Part shown: positions 16,001-24,097 of the stretch, piece after piece
How the letters are laid out: the number at the start of each line of letters is the position of its first letter
Numbering within the stretch: the first letter of the stretch is position 1
Origin: JAJPHF01 sp035293805
Lineage (GTDB): Bacteria > Chloroflexota > UBA6077 > JAJPHF01
Assembly: GCA_035293805.1 (NCBI GenBank)
Contig: DATGMD010000046.1
Span: forward strand, 1-64,000
Direction of reading: 5' to 3'
Length of the DNA: 64,000 nucleotides
Notes under the pieces: generated by a model
The model's database searches: none
What the model was told of the DNA's origin: nothing
Seen by the model: the letters and a program-made list of their open reading frames with translations, nothing else
Made by a program: the position numbers and the translations under genes

Positions 16001-16568
16001 CGTACACCGTCGTCGGGCTGCTGGGGGCGATGGCGATCGCGCCGATGGCCAGCGACTGGGCGCTGGCGAAGAGCTGGGCCCACGTCGCGCCGCCGTCAAG
16101 CGACCGATAGACGCCGCCCTGGGCCGTGCCGAAGTAGACCTTGTTGGGATTGGTCGGGTGGACGGCAATCGCCGTAACCCGCCCCGTCACGGGCACCGAG
16201 ACGCCGTTGGTCTGACCGTTCGGGATCGGCGCGGGGCCGAGCGGCGTCCAGGTGGTGGTGCTGGCGCGCACGTCGCCGGGTCGCGAGCTGGACGGCGGCG
16301 CCTGCTGGTCGAGCGCGCGGAGGGCCTGGGCACGCAGGTCCGGCTGCGCGGCTCCGCCGGCGCGCAGCGCCTGGTACGCGCCGCGGGCTGCCAGGTAGCT
16401 GAGCTTGTCGACCTTGCCCTGCGCGAACAGTGGCAACTGCGGGTCGAGCCCGGCGCCACGCTGCGCCCAGGATGGCTCGGCGCTCGGCAGCGCGCTCCAC
16501 AGCAGCGCGAGCGTCGCGAGTGCCAGCACGACAGCACGTAACCACGCGGCACGGAACAGCCGGTTCAT
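13074..16568 (-). CDS. Large secreted BNR/Asp-box repeat protein with PEP-CTERM-like tail (1164 aa)
   Basis: ATG 16568 is preceded by GGGGGA; the open frame continues upstream to 17084 but would overlap the polymerase gene. A signal peptide (LRAVVLALATLALLWSALPS) is followed by repeated BNR/Asp-box units such as GGVYRSLDGGATW, ESTDGGQTW, AKSTDKGGTWTSL, LYRSTNQGTT and VFRSTDGGVTW, which form beta-propellers as in sialidases and VPS10 proteins. Sialidase activity is not implied. A TPT-rich linker (about 13750-13910) leads to a Cys-containing domain, a Pro-rich run, then VPVVPESDSLALLAVGLAAL, GLLAGARRLRAG. This Pro-Glu, hydrophobic helix and Arg end resembles a PEP-CTERM sorting signal. Role unknown; it is exported. 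Confidence 0.85.
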   Translation of the reverse strand: MNRLFRAAWLRAVVLALATLALLWSALPSAEPSWAQRGAGLDPQLPLFAQGKVDKLSYLAARGAYQALRAGGAAQPDLRAQALRALDQQAPPSSSRPGDVRASTTTWTPLGPAPIPNGQTNGVSVPVTGRVTAIAVHPTNPNKVYFGTAQGGVYRSLDGGATWAQLFASAQSLAIGAIAIAPSSPTTVYVGTGEPNGSTSTFGVGLYRIDNAETTADLTGPINPPVATGIPGTTAFTGNSISKILVHPTDPATIFVATAANSGAGRGFVPLATSVPPLALRGLYRSRNATATSPTFTKLTVTTAGSQAPDATGDRNVMDLVFEPGNPNVLVASVQGDAAANDGGIYRTANALDPVPTFSQRYVTADPFARFALDTAKFGSTVVVLAGSSEPPPVPAPTPTVGPPNGSDRALPRPGAPRPRRAADGIEEEGPGGGQGVLRESTDGGQTWPAILDGGNEFCAPQCTYDIAVALDPTDANVVHIGGAAGDRIYQRSTNAGATFQPSTTGLHADTHVIAVAPSSPNVIYIGTDGGIAKSTDKGGTWTSLNNAMINSVEFMSLATHPTDREFMIGGTQDNGTQLRRADGTWFRADFGDGGFALIDQNATDTTNVTMYHTYFNKTNDLIGFGRVTNVANAQDNGWAFLGCGDNTIPSNGITCTDATLFYAPMALGPGNPNTLYFGTDRLYRSTNQGTTMTVVSQAPLAPGVPITAIGISPQNDNVRIVGLENGRVFATTSGASMLADVTCPCFPRTPGIAPFIGRAVIDPNNANTAYVTFDFYTPAGQGIWKTTNLNAPTPTWTAAANGIPSVPVNAFVVDPLDSNNLYAGTQVGVFRSTDGGVTWTAYSNGLPRVAVFDMAFQRGGQGTPDQILRVATQGAGIWEIITHQVAPTPTPTATSTSTPTPTQTATSTSTPTPTRTPTTTATPTATSTATATATLPTATLPPSNLTLAQAQARALATAGFQGGLPEPCAALAGESCAVSGALAGTLTRSGSMAFTLSTTVPAGVPAGTTPIAVFATDQGVQAVACAAPSGGPGSRYTCAGTLPGNALQGSSAALCFTAATACLLGTVTGPGAVPAAAALAVPPLLPPLPPPPPPPLVLPPPAAQPPIAGRLAEVPVVPESDSLALLAVGLAALGLLAGARRLRAGRCHPPPPSVHRLKGRGSR

Positions 16569-16829
16569 GGTGCATCCCCCAAAGCGATAACGGGGCAGCC
16601 GGTGGCTCGCGGCCGCGCGAACTGCCACGCATCCGAATAAACGTAGCCGTGATGCGAGCGTTACAGCCGGCCGCTGCTGCAAGGCGGCGTTGGCCGGGGC
16701 TGACGGTGCGGCGCGGCTTGTCGGGGGGCCGGGGCACGGTCGAGTGACGCCGCGCACCGCCACGCGGTAGGCGAGCGCGGGCTGCGCTATACTCCTGGCG
16801 CGAGGACTGCGAGGAGGACGCCCCCGTCG

Positions 16830-19124
16830 ATGGAAGCCACGCCCCGCGAGCTGCTCTACGGCCGCGACGACACTCCCGGCATCGTCTCCGTCACCGCGGG
16901 CCGCGATGGGCGGGCGCGCGTGTGGCGGCGCGACGGCGACGCGACGCTCTCCGAGGACGCGCGTTTCCCCAACTGGTTCCTGCTGGCGGACGCCAGCCTG
17001 CTGGACGGCCTTGCCGTCGAGCGCCTGGCCGGCGGCGACCTGACGGCCTGGGCCGCGCAGGCCGCGACGATGGGCCCCGAGCAAGTGGGCCTGGTCGAGC
17101 TAGCGGGCGACCAGCACTACCGCTACCTCGTCGTGGCGGCCGGGCTGGCCGCCGTCGAGCAGGCCATCGTCGACGCCTACAATGCTCGCCACGGCGGCAC
17201 CGCTCGCGCGCTCTACGACCTGCGCGACGTGGCCTACCTGCGCCCGCCCGTCGAGCAGTACCTCACCTGGACGGGCCGCACGTACTATAAAGGCATGGCC
17301 TTCGCCGACTTGCGGCGGCTCCAGTTTGACCTGGAGACGACCGGGCTCAACAAGTACCGCGACAAGATCTTCATGATCGCCGTGCGCGACAGCAGCGGCT
17401 TCGAGGAGGTGCTGGACGGCACCGACGAGGCGGAGCTGCTGCGCCAGTTCGTCGCGCTATTTCTCGCGCGCGACCCGGACGTGGTCGAGAACCACAACCT
17501 GTTCGACTTCGACGTGAGCTTCCTGGTCCACCGCGCGAGCAAGCACGGCGTCGCGCTGCCGCTGGGGCGCGACGGCAGCGAGTTCACGAAGTACGAGGAC
17601 TCGCTGAAGATCGGCGAGAAGAGCGAGCGGTTCACGCGCTGGTGCCTGGCCGGGCGCGAGCTGATCGACACGCTGCACGCCGTGCGCCGCTACAGCGCCA
17701 TCAACCGCGACCTGCGCAGCCACGGCCTGAAGCAGGTGGCAGTCCACTTCGGCTTCGCGCACGACGCACGCGAGTACGTGCCCGGGCCGGAGATCTGGCA
17801 GACCTACCAGGACGACCCGGACCGCGTGCGCCGCTACGCGCTCGACGACGTGCGCGAGGTGGACGAGCTGGCGCGGCTGCTGCTCGCGCCGTCGTTCGCG
17901 CTGGCTTCCATGGTGCCGAAGCCCTACGAGCGCGTCGCCACGGCGGGCACCGGCCAGGGGCTCATCGAGCCGCTGCTGGTGCGGGCCTACGTGGCGCTCG
18001 GCCACTCGCTGCCGCGGCCGCCGGGCGCCGGAGGCACCTACGCGGGCGCGCACACGGAGCTGTTCCGCACGGGCGTGCTGCAGCGCATCGTGAAGGCCGA
18101 CGTGGCCTCGCTGTACCCGAGCATCATGCTGTCGTTCGACATAAAGCCGCGCACGGACCAGCTCGGCGTGTTCCTGCTGCTGCTGCGCGAGCTGACGACG
18201 CTGCGCCTCCACCACAAGGGCGCCGCCCGGCAACTGCCGCGCACCGACCCGGCCCGCGCGCACCACGACGCCGTGCAGGCCGCCATGAAGGTGCTCATCA
18301 ACTCGTTCTACGGTAGCCTGGGCACCAGCTTCGCGCTGTTCGGCGACCTGGAGGCGGCGGCGAAAGTCACCGAGCGCGGCCGCGAGATCCTGCGGCTGAT
18401 GCTGCGTGAGCTGGAGCAGCGCGGCGTCGTGCTTATCGAAGCCGATACCGACGGCGTGCTGTTCAGCGTGCCGGAGGGGTGGACGCACGAGGACGAGCTG
18501 CGCCTGGTAGACGAGGTGGCGGCCGCGCTGCCCGCCGGCATCCAGGTCGAGCACGACGGCCGCTACGAGCGCATGTACAGCCACGCCGCGAAGAACTACG
18601 TGCTGCGCGACTACGAGGGCCGCATCCGCTTCGTCGGCGTGGCCTTCCGCTCCAGCCGCAGCGAGCCCTACGGCGAGCGCTTCCTGACGGACGCCATGCC
18701 CTACATCCTGGCGGAAGACCTGGCCGGGCTGCGCGCGCTGTACGTGGACCTCGTCGAGCGGCTGCGCGGCCGCGCCGTCGCCGTCCACGACCTGTGCGTG
18801 ACGATGCCGCTCACGAAGACGCCCGAGCGCTACCGCGCGGCCAAGCGGCGCGAGGAGGCGTATGAGGTGCTGCTGGGCTCCGGGCGCACGTCCTGGCGCA
18901 CGGGCGAGCGCGTGCGCTACTACCAGGCGGTGGGCGGCAAGAAGAAGCTGGCCGAGCAGTACGCCGACGACTACGACCCCGAGCCCTACGTGAAGAAGCT
19001 GCGCAAGACCTACGCGCAGCGGCTGGCGAACGCGCTCGGCGAGGACGTCCTCGCAACCGTCTTCGCCGATCCCAAAGACGCCGCCAGCGAACTCCAGCCC
19101 TCCCTGTTCGACGCCAGCGCCTGA
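16830..19124 (+). CDS. Family B DNA polymerase with 3'-5' exonuclease (764 aa)
   Basis: ATG 16830 follows GAGGAGG at long spacing. Exonuclease motifs are present: FDLETTGL (about residue 167), VENHNLFDFDVSF and YALDDVREVDELARL. Polymerase motif A is DVASLYPSIMLSFD (about 423), motif B is KVLINSFYGSLG (about 486) and motif C is EADTDGVLFSV (about 539), with the metal-binding DTD. All catalytic residues are in place. The length matches the short bacterial/archaeal B-type enzymes rather than E. coli Pol II. Such enzymes are taken to act in repair or lesion bypass. A TATACT at 16798 could be its -10 box, but no good -35 box is seen. Confidence 0.92.
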   Translation: MEATPRELLYGRDDTPGIVSVTAGRDGRARVWRRDGDATLSEDARFPNWFLLADASLLDGLAVERLAGGDLTAWAAQAATMGPEQVGLVELAGDQHYRYLVVAAGLAAVEQAIVDAYNARHGGTARALYDLRDVAYLRPPVEQYLTWTGRTYYKGMAFADLRRLQFDLETTGLNKYRDKIFMIAVRDSSGFEEVLDGTDEAELLRQFVALFLARDPDVVENHNLFDFDVSFLVHRASKHGVALPLGRDGSEFTKYEDSLKIGEKSERFTRWCLAGRELIDTLHAVRRYSAINRDLRSHGLKQVAVHFGFAHDAREYVPGPEIWQTYQDDPDRVRRYALDDVREVDELARLLLAPSFALASMVPKPYERVATAGTGQGLIEPLLVRAYVALGHSLPRPPGAGGTYAGAHTELFRTGVLQRIVKADVASLYPSIMLSFDIKPRTDQLGVFLLLLRELTTLRLHHKGAARQLPRTDPARAHHDAVQAAMKVLINSFYGSLGTSFALFGDLEAAAKVTERGREILRLMLRELEQRGVVLIEADTDGVLFSVPEGWTHEDELRLVDEVAAALPAGIQVEHDGRYERMYSHAAKNYVLRDYEGRIRFVGVAFRSSRSEPYGERFLTDAMPYILAEDLAGLRALYVDLVERLRGRAVAVHDLCVTMPLTKTPERYRAAKRREEAYEVLLGSGRTSWRTGERVRYYQAVGGKKKLAEQYADDYDPEPYVKKLRKTYAQRLANALGEDVLATVFADPKDAASELQPSLFDASA

Positions 19125-19237
19125 GTGACCTGCACGTTCGATACGCCCGGGGGCGCCTGGCACATAATCTGCCCACGCGGGCGTGTCATTCCTGCTCCGG
19201 GCCGGCGGTTGGGTTACCGGGGCGCGCCCTCACCCCC

Positions 19238-19260
19238 GCCCTCTCCCAGAGGGAGAGGGC
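19238..19260. repeat. CCCTCTCCC-hairpin repeat, second site
   Basis: GCCCTCTCCC (19238-19247), AGA, GGGAGAGGGC (19251-19260) form a 10-bp stem, with CCTCACCCCC just before it. It is the reverse orientation of the unit at 8587. It lies between the polymerase gene and the next gene and could also slow transcription, but it lacks a T tract. Confidence 0.75.
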
Positions 19261-19319
19261 CTACGGGCACGCCAGCGCAAGGGTGGGGATCCCGCGCGCG
19301 GCGCGCCGAAAGGCAGACG

Positions 19320-19835
19320 ATGGACGAACTGAGCCAGGCTGCGCAGCCGAAGACCATCGCGAAGGCGACCCTGGCCATCACGCGGGGCGTGGCGGCCGGC
19401 TGGGCGGCCGGCATTCCACAGGTCGTCGTGACGCAGATCGAGGGCCACCTGCTGGGTAAGCGGGAACGCGCGGATATCGGGCCGCGCTTCGTCGCCCGCG
19501 CGGCGCAGCACGAGGGCCGGCCCCTACCGGAGCCCGTGCAGTGGCTGCTCGCCGGCGTGTTCCACTTCGAGTACGCCGCCCTGTGGGGCGCCTTGTACGC
19601 GCTGGCGGTCGAGCCTGTCGGGGCGCGGCGCGTGCCCCCCTGGCTGGGCGGCAGCCTGCTCGGCGCCGTCATCTACACCGCGGCCTTCTCGCCCGTCGGC
19701 GGCGCGACCCGCACCGGGGCGGAGCGGCCGCTGGAGCGGCGCCGCCCCTACGAGATGCTGCTGCACTGCTCGGCGGCGCTGAGCTTCGGGCTCACCAACG
19801 CGCTCGCCTACCGCTGGCTGCGGGAGCACTGGTGA
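19320..19835 (+). CDS. Putative membrane protein, DUF1440/YagU-like (171 aa)
   Basis: The ATG at 19320 fits the start of protein-like sequence (MDELSQAAQPKTIAKATLAI). There are about four hydrophobic segments: VAAGWAAGIPQVVVTQ, LLAGVFHFEYAALWGALYAL, LGGSLLGAVIYTAAF and AALSFGLTNALAY. Topology and size resemble small inner-membrane proteins of the DUF1440 type, but the match is from general appearance only. The next gene, an FAD oxidoreductase, starts 28 bp later on the same strand and may be cotranscribed. Confidence 0.6.
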   Translation: MDELSQAAQPKTIAKATLAITRGVAAGWAAGIPQVVVTQIEGHLLGKRERADIGPRFVARAAQHEGRPLPEPVQWLLAGVFHFEYAALWGALYALAVEPVGARRVPPWLGGSLLGAVIYTAAFSPVGGATRTGAERPLERRRPYEMLLHCSAALSFGLTNALAYRWLREHW

Positions 19836-19863
19836 GCACGGCGTGGCCGAGCCGGGACGCCCG

Positions 19864-21288
19864 ATGAGCCGCGAGTACGACGCGGTGATCGTCGGGTCGG
19901 GGCCGAACGGCCTGGCGGCGGCGGTGCTGCTGGCGCGGGCGGGCCGCTCGGTGCTCGTGCTGGAGGCGGGCGACACCCCTGGCGGTGGCACGCGCTCCGC
20001 GCCGCTCACATTGCCCGGCTTCACGCACGACATCTGCTCGGCGGTGCATCCGCTCGGCGTAGCCTCGCCGTTCCTGCGCCGCCTGCCGCTCGGGAAATAC
20101 GGCCTGGAGTGGGTGCAGCCGCCCGCGCCGCTGGCCCACCCCTTCGACGACGGGACGGCCGTGACCCAGGAGCGCTCGACGCGGGCCACGGCGGCGCAGC
20201 TCGGGCCGGACGGCGCGGCCTGGTGCTGGCTCATGGACCCGTTCGTGCGGCGGTGGCGGCCGCTCTACGCCGAGACGCTCGGGCCGATGATCCACTGGCC
20301 GCGTCACCCGCTGCTACTCGCGCGCTTCGGCCTCCGGGCGCTGTGGCCGACGACGCTGCTCGCGCGGCGGGTGTTCCGGGGCGAGGCGGCGCGGGCGCTG
20401 TTCGCGGGAAGCGCCGCGCACGCCACGCTGTCCTTCCGACGGCCACCGAGCGCGGCCTTCGGCCTGATCCTGGGGATCGCCGGCCACGCGGTTGGCTGGC
20501 CCGTCGCGCGCGGCGGCTCGGGGCAGATCGCCCGCGCGCTGGTCGCCTACCTGCAGGCGCTGGGCGGCGAGCTGCGGACGGGCTGCAAGGTCGAGTCGCT
20601 CGACGAGCTGCCGCCCGCGCGGGCCATCCTGCTGGACGTGTCGGCGCGCGAGCTGTTACGCCTGGGCGGCGCGCGGCTGCCGACGGGCTACCGGCAGCAG
20701 CTCGCGCGCTTCGAGTACGGGCTGGGCACCTTCAAGGTGGACTGGGCGCTCGACGCGCCGATCCCCTGGCGGGCGCCCGCCTGCGCGCGGGCGGCGACCG
20801 TTCACCTGGGCGGCACGCTGGCCGAGATGGACGCCGGGCGGCAGGGCGAGTGGGCGGGCCGGCCCGCCGAGCGGCCGTTCGTGATCCTGGCGCAGCCTAC
20901 GCTGTTCGATCCGACGCGGGCGCCGCCGGGCAAGCACACCGCCTGGGCCTACTGCCACGTGCCGAACGGCTCGCCAGTGGACATGACCGCGCGCATCGAG
21001 GCCCAGGTCGAGCGGTTCGCGCCGGGGTTCCGCGACCGCATTCTGGCGCGGCACGTGATCAGCGCGCCGGCGTTCGAGGAGTACAACCCGAACGACGTGG
21101 GCGGCGACATCAATGCCGGCGAGGCCACGCTGCGGCAGATGGTGTTTCGCCCGGTCGTGAGCCTGGTTCCCTACGCCACGCCGCTGCCGAACGTCTTTCT
21201 CTGCTCCGCCTCCACGCCGCCGGGCGGCGCCGTCCACGGTATGTGCGGCTACCACGCCGCGCGCACCGCCCTGCGCCGGGGCCTGTGA
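19864..21288 (+). CDS. FAD-dependent oxidoreductase, phytoene desaturase/PYROXD2-like (474 aa)
   Basis: ATG 19864 starts directly before the Rossmann FAD motif YDAVIVGSGPNGLAAAVLLA, with the acidic end VLVLEAGDTPGGG. The C-terminal FAD-contacting part is VFLCSASTPPGGAVHGMCGY. Between them are segments typical of the crtI-like flavoprotein group (ARGGSGQIARALVAYLQALG, FKVDWALDAPIPW). These enzymes desaturate or isomerise carotenoids and related lipids. This subgroup, close to PYROXD2, is usually of unknown substrate. There is no carotenoid cluster here, so I would not name a pathway. It follows the small membrane protein by 28 bp. Confidence 0.8.
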   Translation: MSREYDAVIVGSGPNGLAAAVLLARAGRSVLVLEAGDTPGGGTRSAPLTLPGFTHDICSAVHPLGVASPFLRRLPLGKYGLEWVQPPAPLAHPFDDGTAVTQERSTRATAAQLGPDGAAWCWLMDPFVRRWRPLYAETLGPMIHWPRHPLLLARFGLRALWPTTLLARRVFRGEAARALFAGSAAHATLSFRRPPSAAFGLILGIAGHAVGWPVARGGSGQIARALVAYLQALGGELRTGCKVESLDELPPARAILLDVSARELLRLGGARLPTGYRQQLARFEYGLGTFKVDWALDAPIPWRAPACARAATVHLGGTLAEMDAGRQGEWAGRPAERPFVILAQPTLFDPTRAPPGKHTAWAYCHVPNGSPVDMTARIEAQVERFAPGFRDRILARHVISAPAFEEYNPNDVGGDINAGEATLRQMVFRPVVSLVPYATPLPNVFLCSASTPPGGAVHGMCGYHAARTALRRGL

Positions 21289-21377
21289 TCCCGACTGGGC
21301 CCCCAGGCTTCGGCGGCATGATGGGCCGGGCTGCCTACGATATCGCGGCCGCTCGGCGTGATCTCGGGACGGGCCTG

Positions 21378-22550
21378 CTAGCAGGGGGCGCCAGCCAGAG
21401 CGCCCCCCGGCGGCAGTGCGACCGTGGGCGCCGCGACGGGCGTGACGAGGTTCAGGGGAGTGGTACCCGTCCCGTAGGTACTCGTGGACGGCTGGGCGCC
21501 CGAGGCCCAGAGCCGACAGGCGGGGACGCCCCCATTGGTGCTGCTCCCGCCGGCACCGCCCGCCAGGGGGCACGGCGGCGCAGCAGAAGCGGCCGCCTGC
21601 AAGCGGGCTCCGGTCCCGATGCTGCTCGTCGAACTACCGCCAGGCTGGCTGGCCGATGGGTAGAGCTGGCAGGGGATGACGTTGGTGTTCCACCCGGAGC
21701 CAGCGCTCGTCGAGGGACACTGGGGCGAAGTGCTGCCGGAGATGGCTCCGGCCCCGCTCGGCTGGGCGCCCGAAGGATACAACTGGCATGGCACGGCTGC
21801 CCCGACTGGTACGGCCGGCCGATTGCTCGCGCCGCCGCTGATGCCAGGTGTACCGCAGACAGGCACGTTATAGCTGCCGTTGGCGTTCGCATACAGGGAG
21901 TAAGCCTGTGAGCACTGGCCGCCGGACGGCTCGGACCTATCGGCCGGCCCGCGCTCCGCGTCGCTGGCGAGCGCCGGAAGCAGCACCGCTGGGCTTGGGG
22001 TGGGCGTCGGGAGGCTCGGCACGGGCGTGCTTTTGACCGGGTTAAGGGCGAACGTCACCCGCGGCGCCGCTACGCTCAACGCCGCGTCCACGGCCAACAC
22101 CACCGGGGCTGTGTCCGCCGACGGGAGCGTCCAGCAAAGAGTGCCCGTCGCTGTCCCGTTCGGCGGAATCGCCGGGGCCACCTCCAGCGATTGGCCGGCA
22201 CCCGCGCACCAAGTGTCAGCGAAGGTGGCGCCTGAAGCACTCAACAAGTGGACCCGGTAGGTGGGGAAGTTTCGAGGCTGGGAAGCCAAGTTGTCCACGG
22301 TGAGGGACGCGGCCAGTAGCGGTTGCGGCGTCGTGGCCCCGGCGTCCGGAGAGCTGGCGTCGACGGTCACCGCGCTCACCGTGAGCCGCCAGCTATCTCC
22401 CACGTCGACGACAGCGCCTGCCGGGTAGACGGCGGCGGGGTCGCCGTCTTGAGCGCGCGCGGAATGGGTCCCGCCCAAAAAGATAGGCCCGAGCAGGGCA
22501 ATGACGACGAGCAGGCCGACCTGCAGCAGCGTGAATCTGTGGACGAACAT
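21378..22550 (-). CDS. Secreted protein with Cys-aromatic repeat motifs (390 aa)
   Basis: ATG 22550 begins a signal peptide (LLQVGLLVVIALLGPIFLGG, then THSARA). Residues 40-190 form a beta-rich domain resembling DUF4352-type extracellular domains (VDVGDSWRLTVSAVTVDA, PLLAASLTVDNLASQPRNFP, PPNGTATGTLCWTLPSAD). The second half is low-complexity Ser/Gly/Pro with imperfect repeats PCQLYPSGAQPSG, PCQLYPSASQPGG and ACRLWASGAQPST. There is no membrane anchor at the C-terminus, so it is probably released or bound to the surface. Function unknown. The Cys-x-aromatic pattern recalls the surface protein at 47909. Confidence 0.7.
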   Translation of the reverse strand: MFVHRFTLLQVGLLVVIALLGPIFLGGTHSARAQDGDPAAVYPAGAVVDVGDSWRLTVSAVTVDASSPDAGATTPQPLLAASLTVDNLASQPRNFPTYRVHLLSASGATFADTWCAGAGQSLEVAPAIPPNGTATGTLCWTLPSADTAPVVLAVDAALSVAAPRVTFALNPVKSTPVPSLPTPTPSPAVLLPALASDAERGPADRSEPSGGQCSQAYSLYANANGSYNVPVCGTPGISGGASNRPAVPVGAAVPCQLYPSGAQPSGAGAISGSTSPQCPSTSAGSGWNTNVIPCQLYPSASQPGGSSTSSIGTGARLQAAASAAPPCPLAGGAGGSSTNGGVPACRLWASGAQPSTSTYGTGTTPLNLVTPVAAPTVALPPGGALAGAPC

Positions 22551-22797
22551 GTCGCTCTCTTCGGCAGCCAGGTTACCGCCGCACGGTGGCTCGCTACCAG
22601 CCACCGCGCGGGCGGCTCACGGCGGTGACTACTAGTAACTGTAGAGAGGCGCCATGTAGGCGGGAGGGACTGCCGATTGAGTCTCGGTTGAGATGCTGGC
22701 CGCCTGCTTGGCTGGTACGCCTCTTGCCGCTCGGCGCCCGGCAGCGGCGGCTCGCCGCCGCTGCCGGGCGCGCGAACCGGCGAGAACGCGCGCGGCG

Positions 22798-22986
22798 TCA
22801 GAACAGCGTGAGCAGCAGGGCGAGGGCGCTCACGGTCAGCGCGCCGGCCAGCAGCAGGGTGAGCAGCCCGAACCACACGACGAGCGTGCGCGTGTCGGTG
22901 CGCGGCACGACGGCAAAGGTGCCGAAGATCAGCGGCGCCGCCAGCAGCACCGTCAGGATGCTCAGGATCGCCAGATAGCCCGCCAT
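22798..22986 (-). CDS. Small two-helix membrane protein at the end of the ACIII operon (62 aa)
   Basis: The ATG at 22986 lies 1 bp from the stop of actE, so it is cotranscribed. Nearly the whole protein is two hydrophobic helices (YLAILSILTVLLAAPLIFG and LVVWFGLLTLLLAGALTVSA) joined by VVPRTDTRT. It may be a small accessory subunit of alternative complex III or of its partner oxidase. I do not recognise a named family. Confidence 0.65.
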   Translation of the reverse strand: MAGYLAILSILTVLLAAPLIFGTFAVVPRTDTRTLVVWFGLLTLLLAGALTVSALALLLTLF

Positions 22987-22987
22987 T

Positions 22988-23521
22988 TTACGGCCCCTGC
23001 ACCGAGCGCACGTAATCCACCAGGCCCCATACCTCCTGCTCGGTGAGTAGGTCGCGGAAGGGCGGCATGTCGCCGATCCCGTTCGTGATGAGCCAGTAGA
23101 GCTGCCCGTCGCTGCGGCCGCGCACGCGCGCGCCGGCGAAGTCCACCGGCGGCACGACGCCGGCGCCGCGGAAGTAGGTCGCCACGGGGCTGTCGCCGCG
23201 GCCGTCCGGGCCGTGGCACATAGCGCAGTTCACGCTGTAGGTCGCGCGCGCCGCGGCCAGGTTGTCGGGCGTGGCGGCGACCGGGTTGGTCAGGCCGCCG
23301 GCTTGGGCGAAAGTATAGGTCGGCTTGGCGCCGGTGATGGGCACCGCACCGGGCGGGGGCGGCAGCCGGTTTGGCTCCAGCCGGCGGTACGCCGGCTCGT
23401 AGTGCATCTCGGGAAAGACGTCGACCGGGTAGGCGCCGGGGTAGCAGGCCACGCCGAGCAGCGCCAGCAGCCCGAGCGCGGCGGCTCCGCCAAGCGCCTT
23501 ATCGCTGCGCGGCGAGCGCAC
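22988..23521 (-). CDS. actE: ACIII monoheme cytochrome c subunit ActE (177 aa)
   Basis: ATG 23521 lies inside the end of actD (23-bp overlap). A lipoprotein-type signal (ALGLLALLGVACYPG) places it outside the membrane. The heme-c site is CAMCHG and the likely distal ligand is Met in GDMPPF. The upstream segment with DVFPEMHYEPAYRRLEPNR is typical of ActE proteins. In alternative complex III this subunit takes electrons from the membrane core to the terminal acceptor. Gene order ActD-ActE and the heme spacing support the call. Confidence 0.85.
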   Translation of the reverse strand: MRSPRSDKALGGAAALGLLALLGVACYPGAYPVDVFPEMHYEPAYRRLEPNRLPPPPGAVPITGAKPTYTFAQAGGLTNPVAATPDNLAAARATYSVNCAMCHGPDGRGDSPVATYFRGAGVVPPVDFAGARVRGRSDGQLYWLITNGIGDMPPFRDLLTEQEVWGLVDYVRSVQGP

Positions 23522-24056
23522 GGGGCGCCTCCTCGCGGGCGGATGGGGGCGGCACGACGTCGAAGGCGCCGGCGGCGCGGAGCGCCGCGCGCGCCTCGTC
23601 GGCGTGGCCGGCGGTTCGGCGCACCAGCACGCCCAGATAACCCTCGGTTATGCGTGGATCGTACGGCGTGGGGCGAAAGTCGGGCAGGCGCGACTCGAAG
23701 AGCGCGCCCAGGAAGGTGAAGATGAGGGCGCCCAGCATGGTGCCCTCGTAGAGGACGTTGATCATCGGCGGGATCGACAGAATCGGCTTGCCGCCGGTGA
23801 CCAGCGGGAACGAGAACTGCGTCGCGATCGTGAGCAGCAGGCCCACGGCGAAGCCGCACGCCGCGCCGACGAACGGGAAGACGTACAGGCGGTGGCGGAC
23901 CGGCTCCTCCCCGAAGGCGCCCTCGGGGTAGGGGCTGTCGGTCAGCACCGCCAGGTCGTGCCCCGTGAAGCCCGCGGCGCGCAGGCGGTCGAGCGCCGCC
24001 GCCACGTCGTCGGGCCGCTCGAACAGGCCGAGCACCGCGCCAGTCTCGTCTGCCAT
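23499..24056 (-). CDS. actD: ACIII membrane subunit ActD (DUF3341, 185 aa)
   Basis: ATG 24056 gives MADETGAVLGLFERPDDVAA, an N-terminal ferredoxin-like domain that begins all DUF3341 proteins. Two membrane helices follow (FVGAACGFAVGLLLTIATQF and VLYEGTMLGALIFTFLGALF) with the conserved PPMINVLYEG. ActD is a structural subunit of alternative complex III without a cofactor. It follows actC by 41 bp and overlaps actE. Confidence 0.9.
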   Translation of the reverse strand: MADETGAVLGLFERPDDVAAALDRLRAAGFTGHDLAVLTDSPYPEGAFGEEPVRHRLYVFPFVGAACGFAVGLLLTIATQFSFPLVTGGKPILSIPPMINVLYEGTMLGALIFTFLGALFESRLPDFRPTPYDPRITEGYLGVLVRRTAGHADEARAALRAAGAFDVVPPPSAREEAPRALAAQR

Positions 24057-24097
24057 ACGTCCCCCGGTAGCGCGAGAGATCACGGCTTAGCGCCGGA

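Noticed and set aside
13917..16541. 874-codon open frame on the + strand
   Set aside because: It is the antisense shadow of the BNR-repeat protein. Its composition (Arg/Gly/Asp/Val-rich) is that of a GC-rich shadow frame, with no domain.
16569..17084. N-terminal extension of the BNR protein to 17084
   Set aside because: It would cover the start of the polymerase gene on the other strand, while a clear signal peptide begins at 16568 behind a ribosome-binding site.
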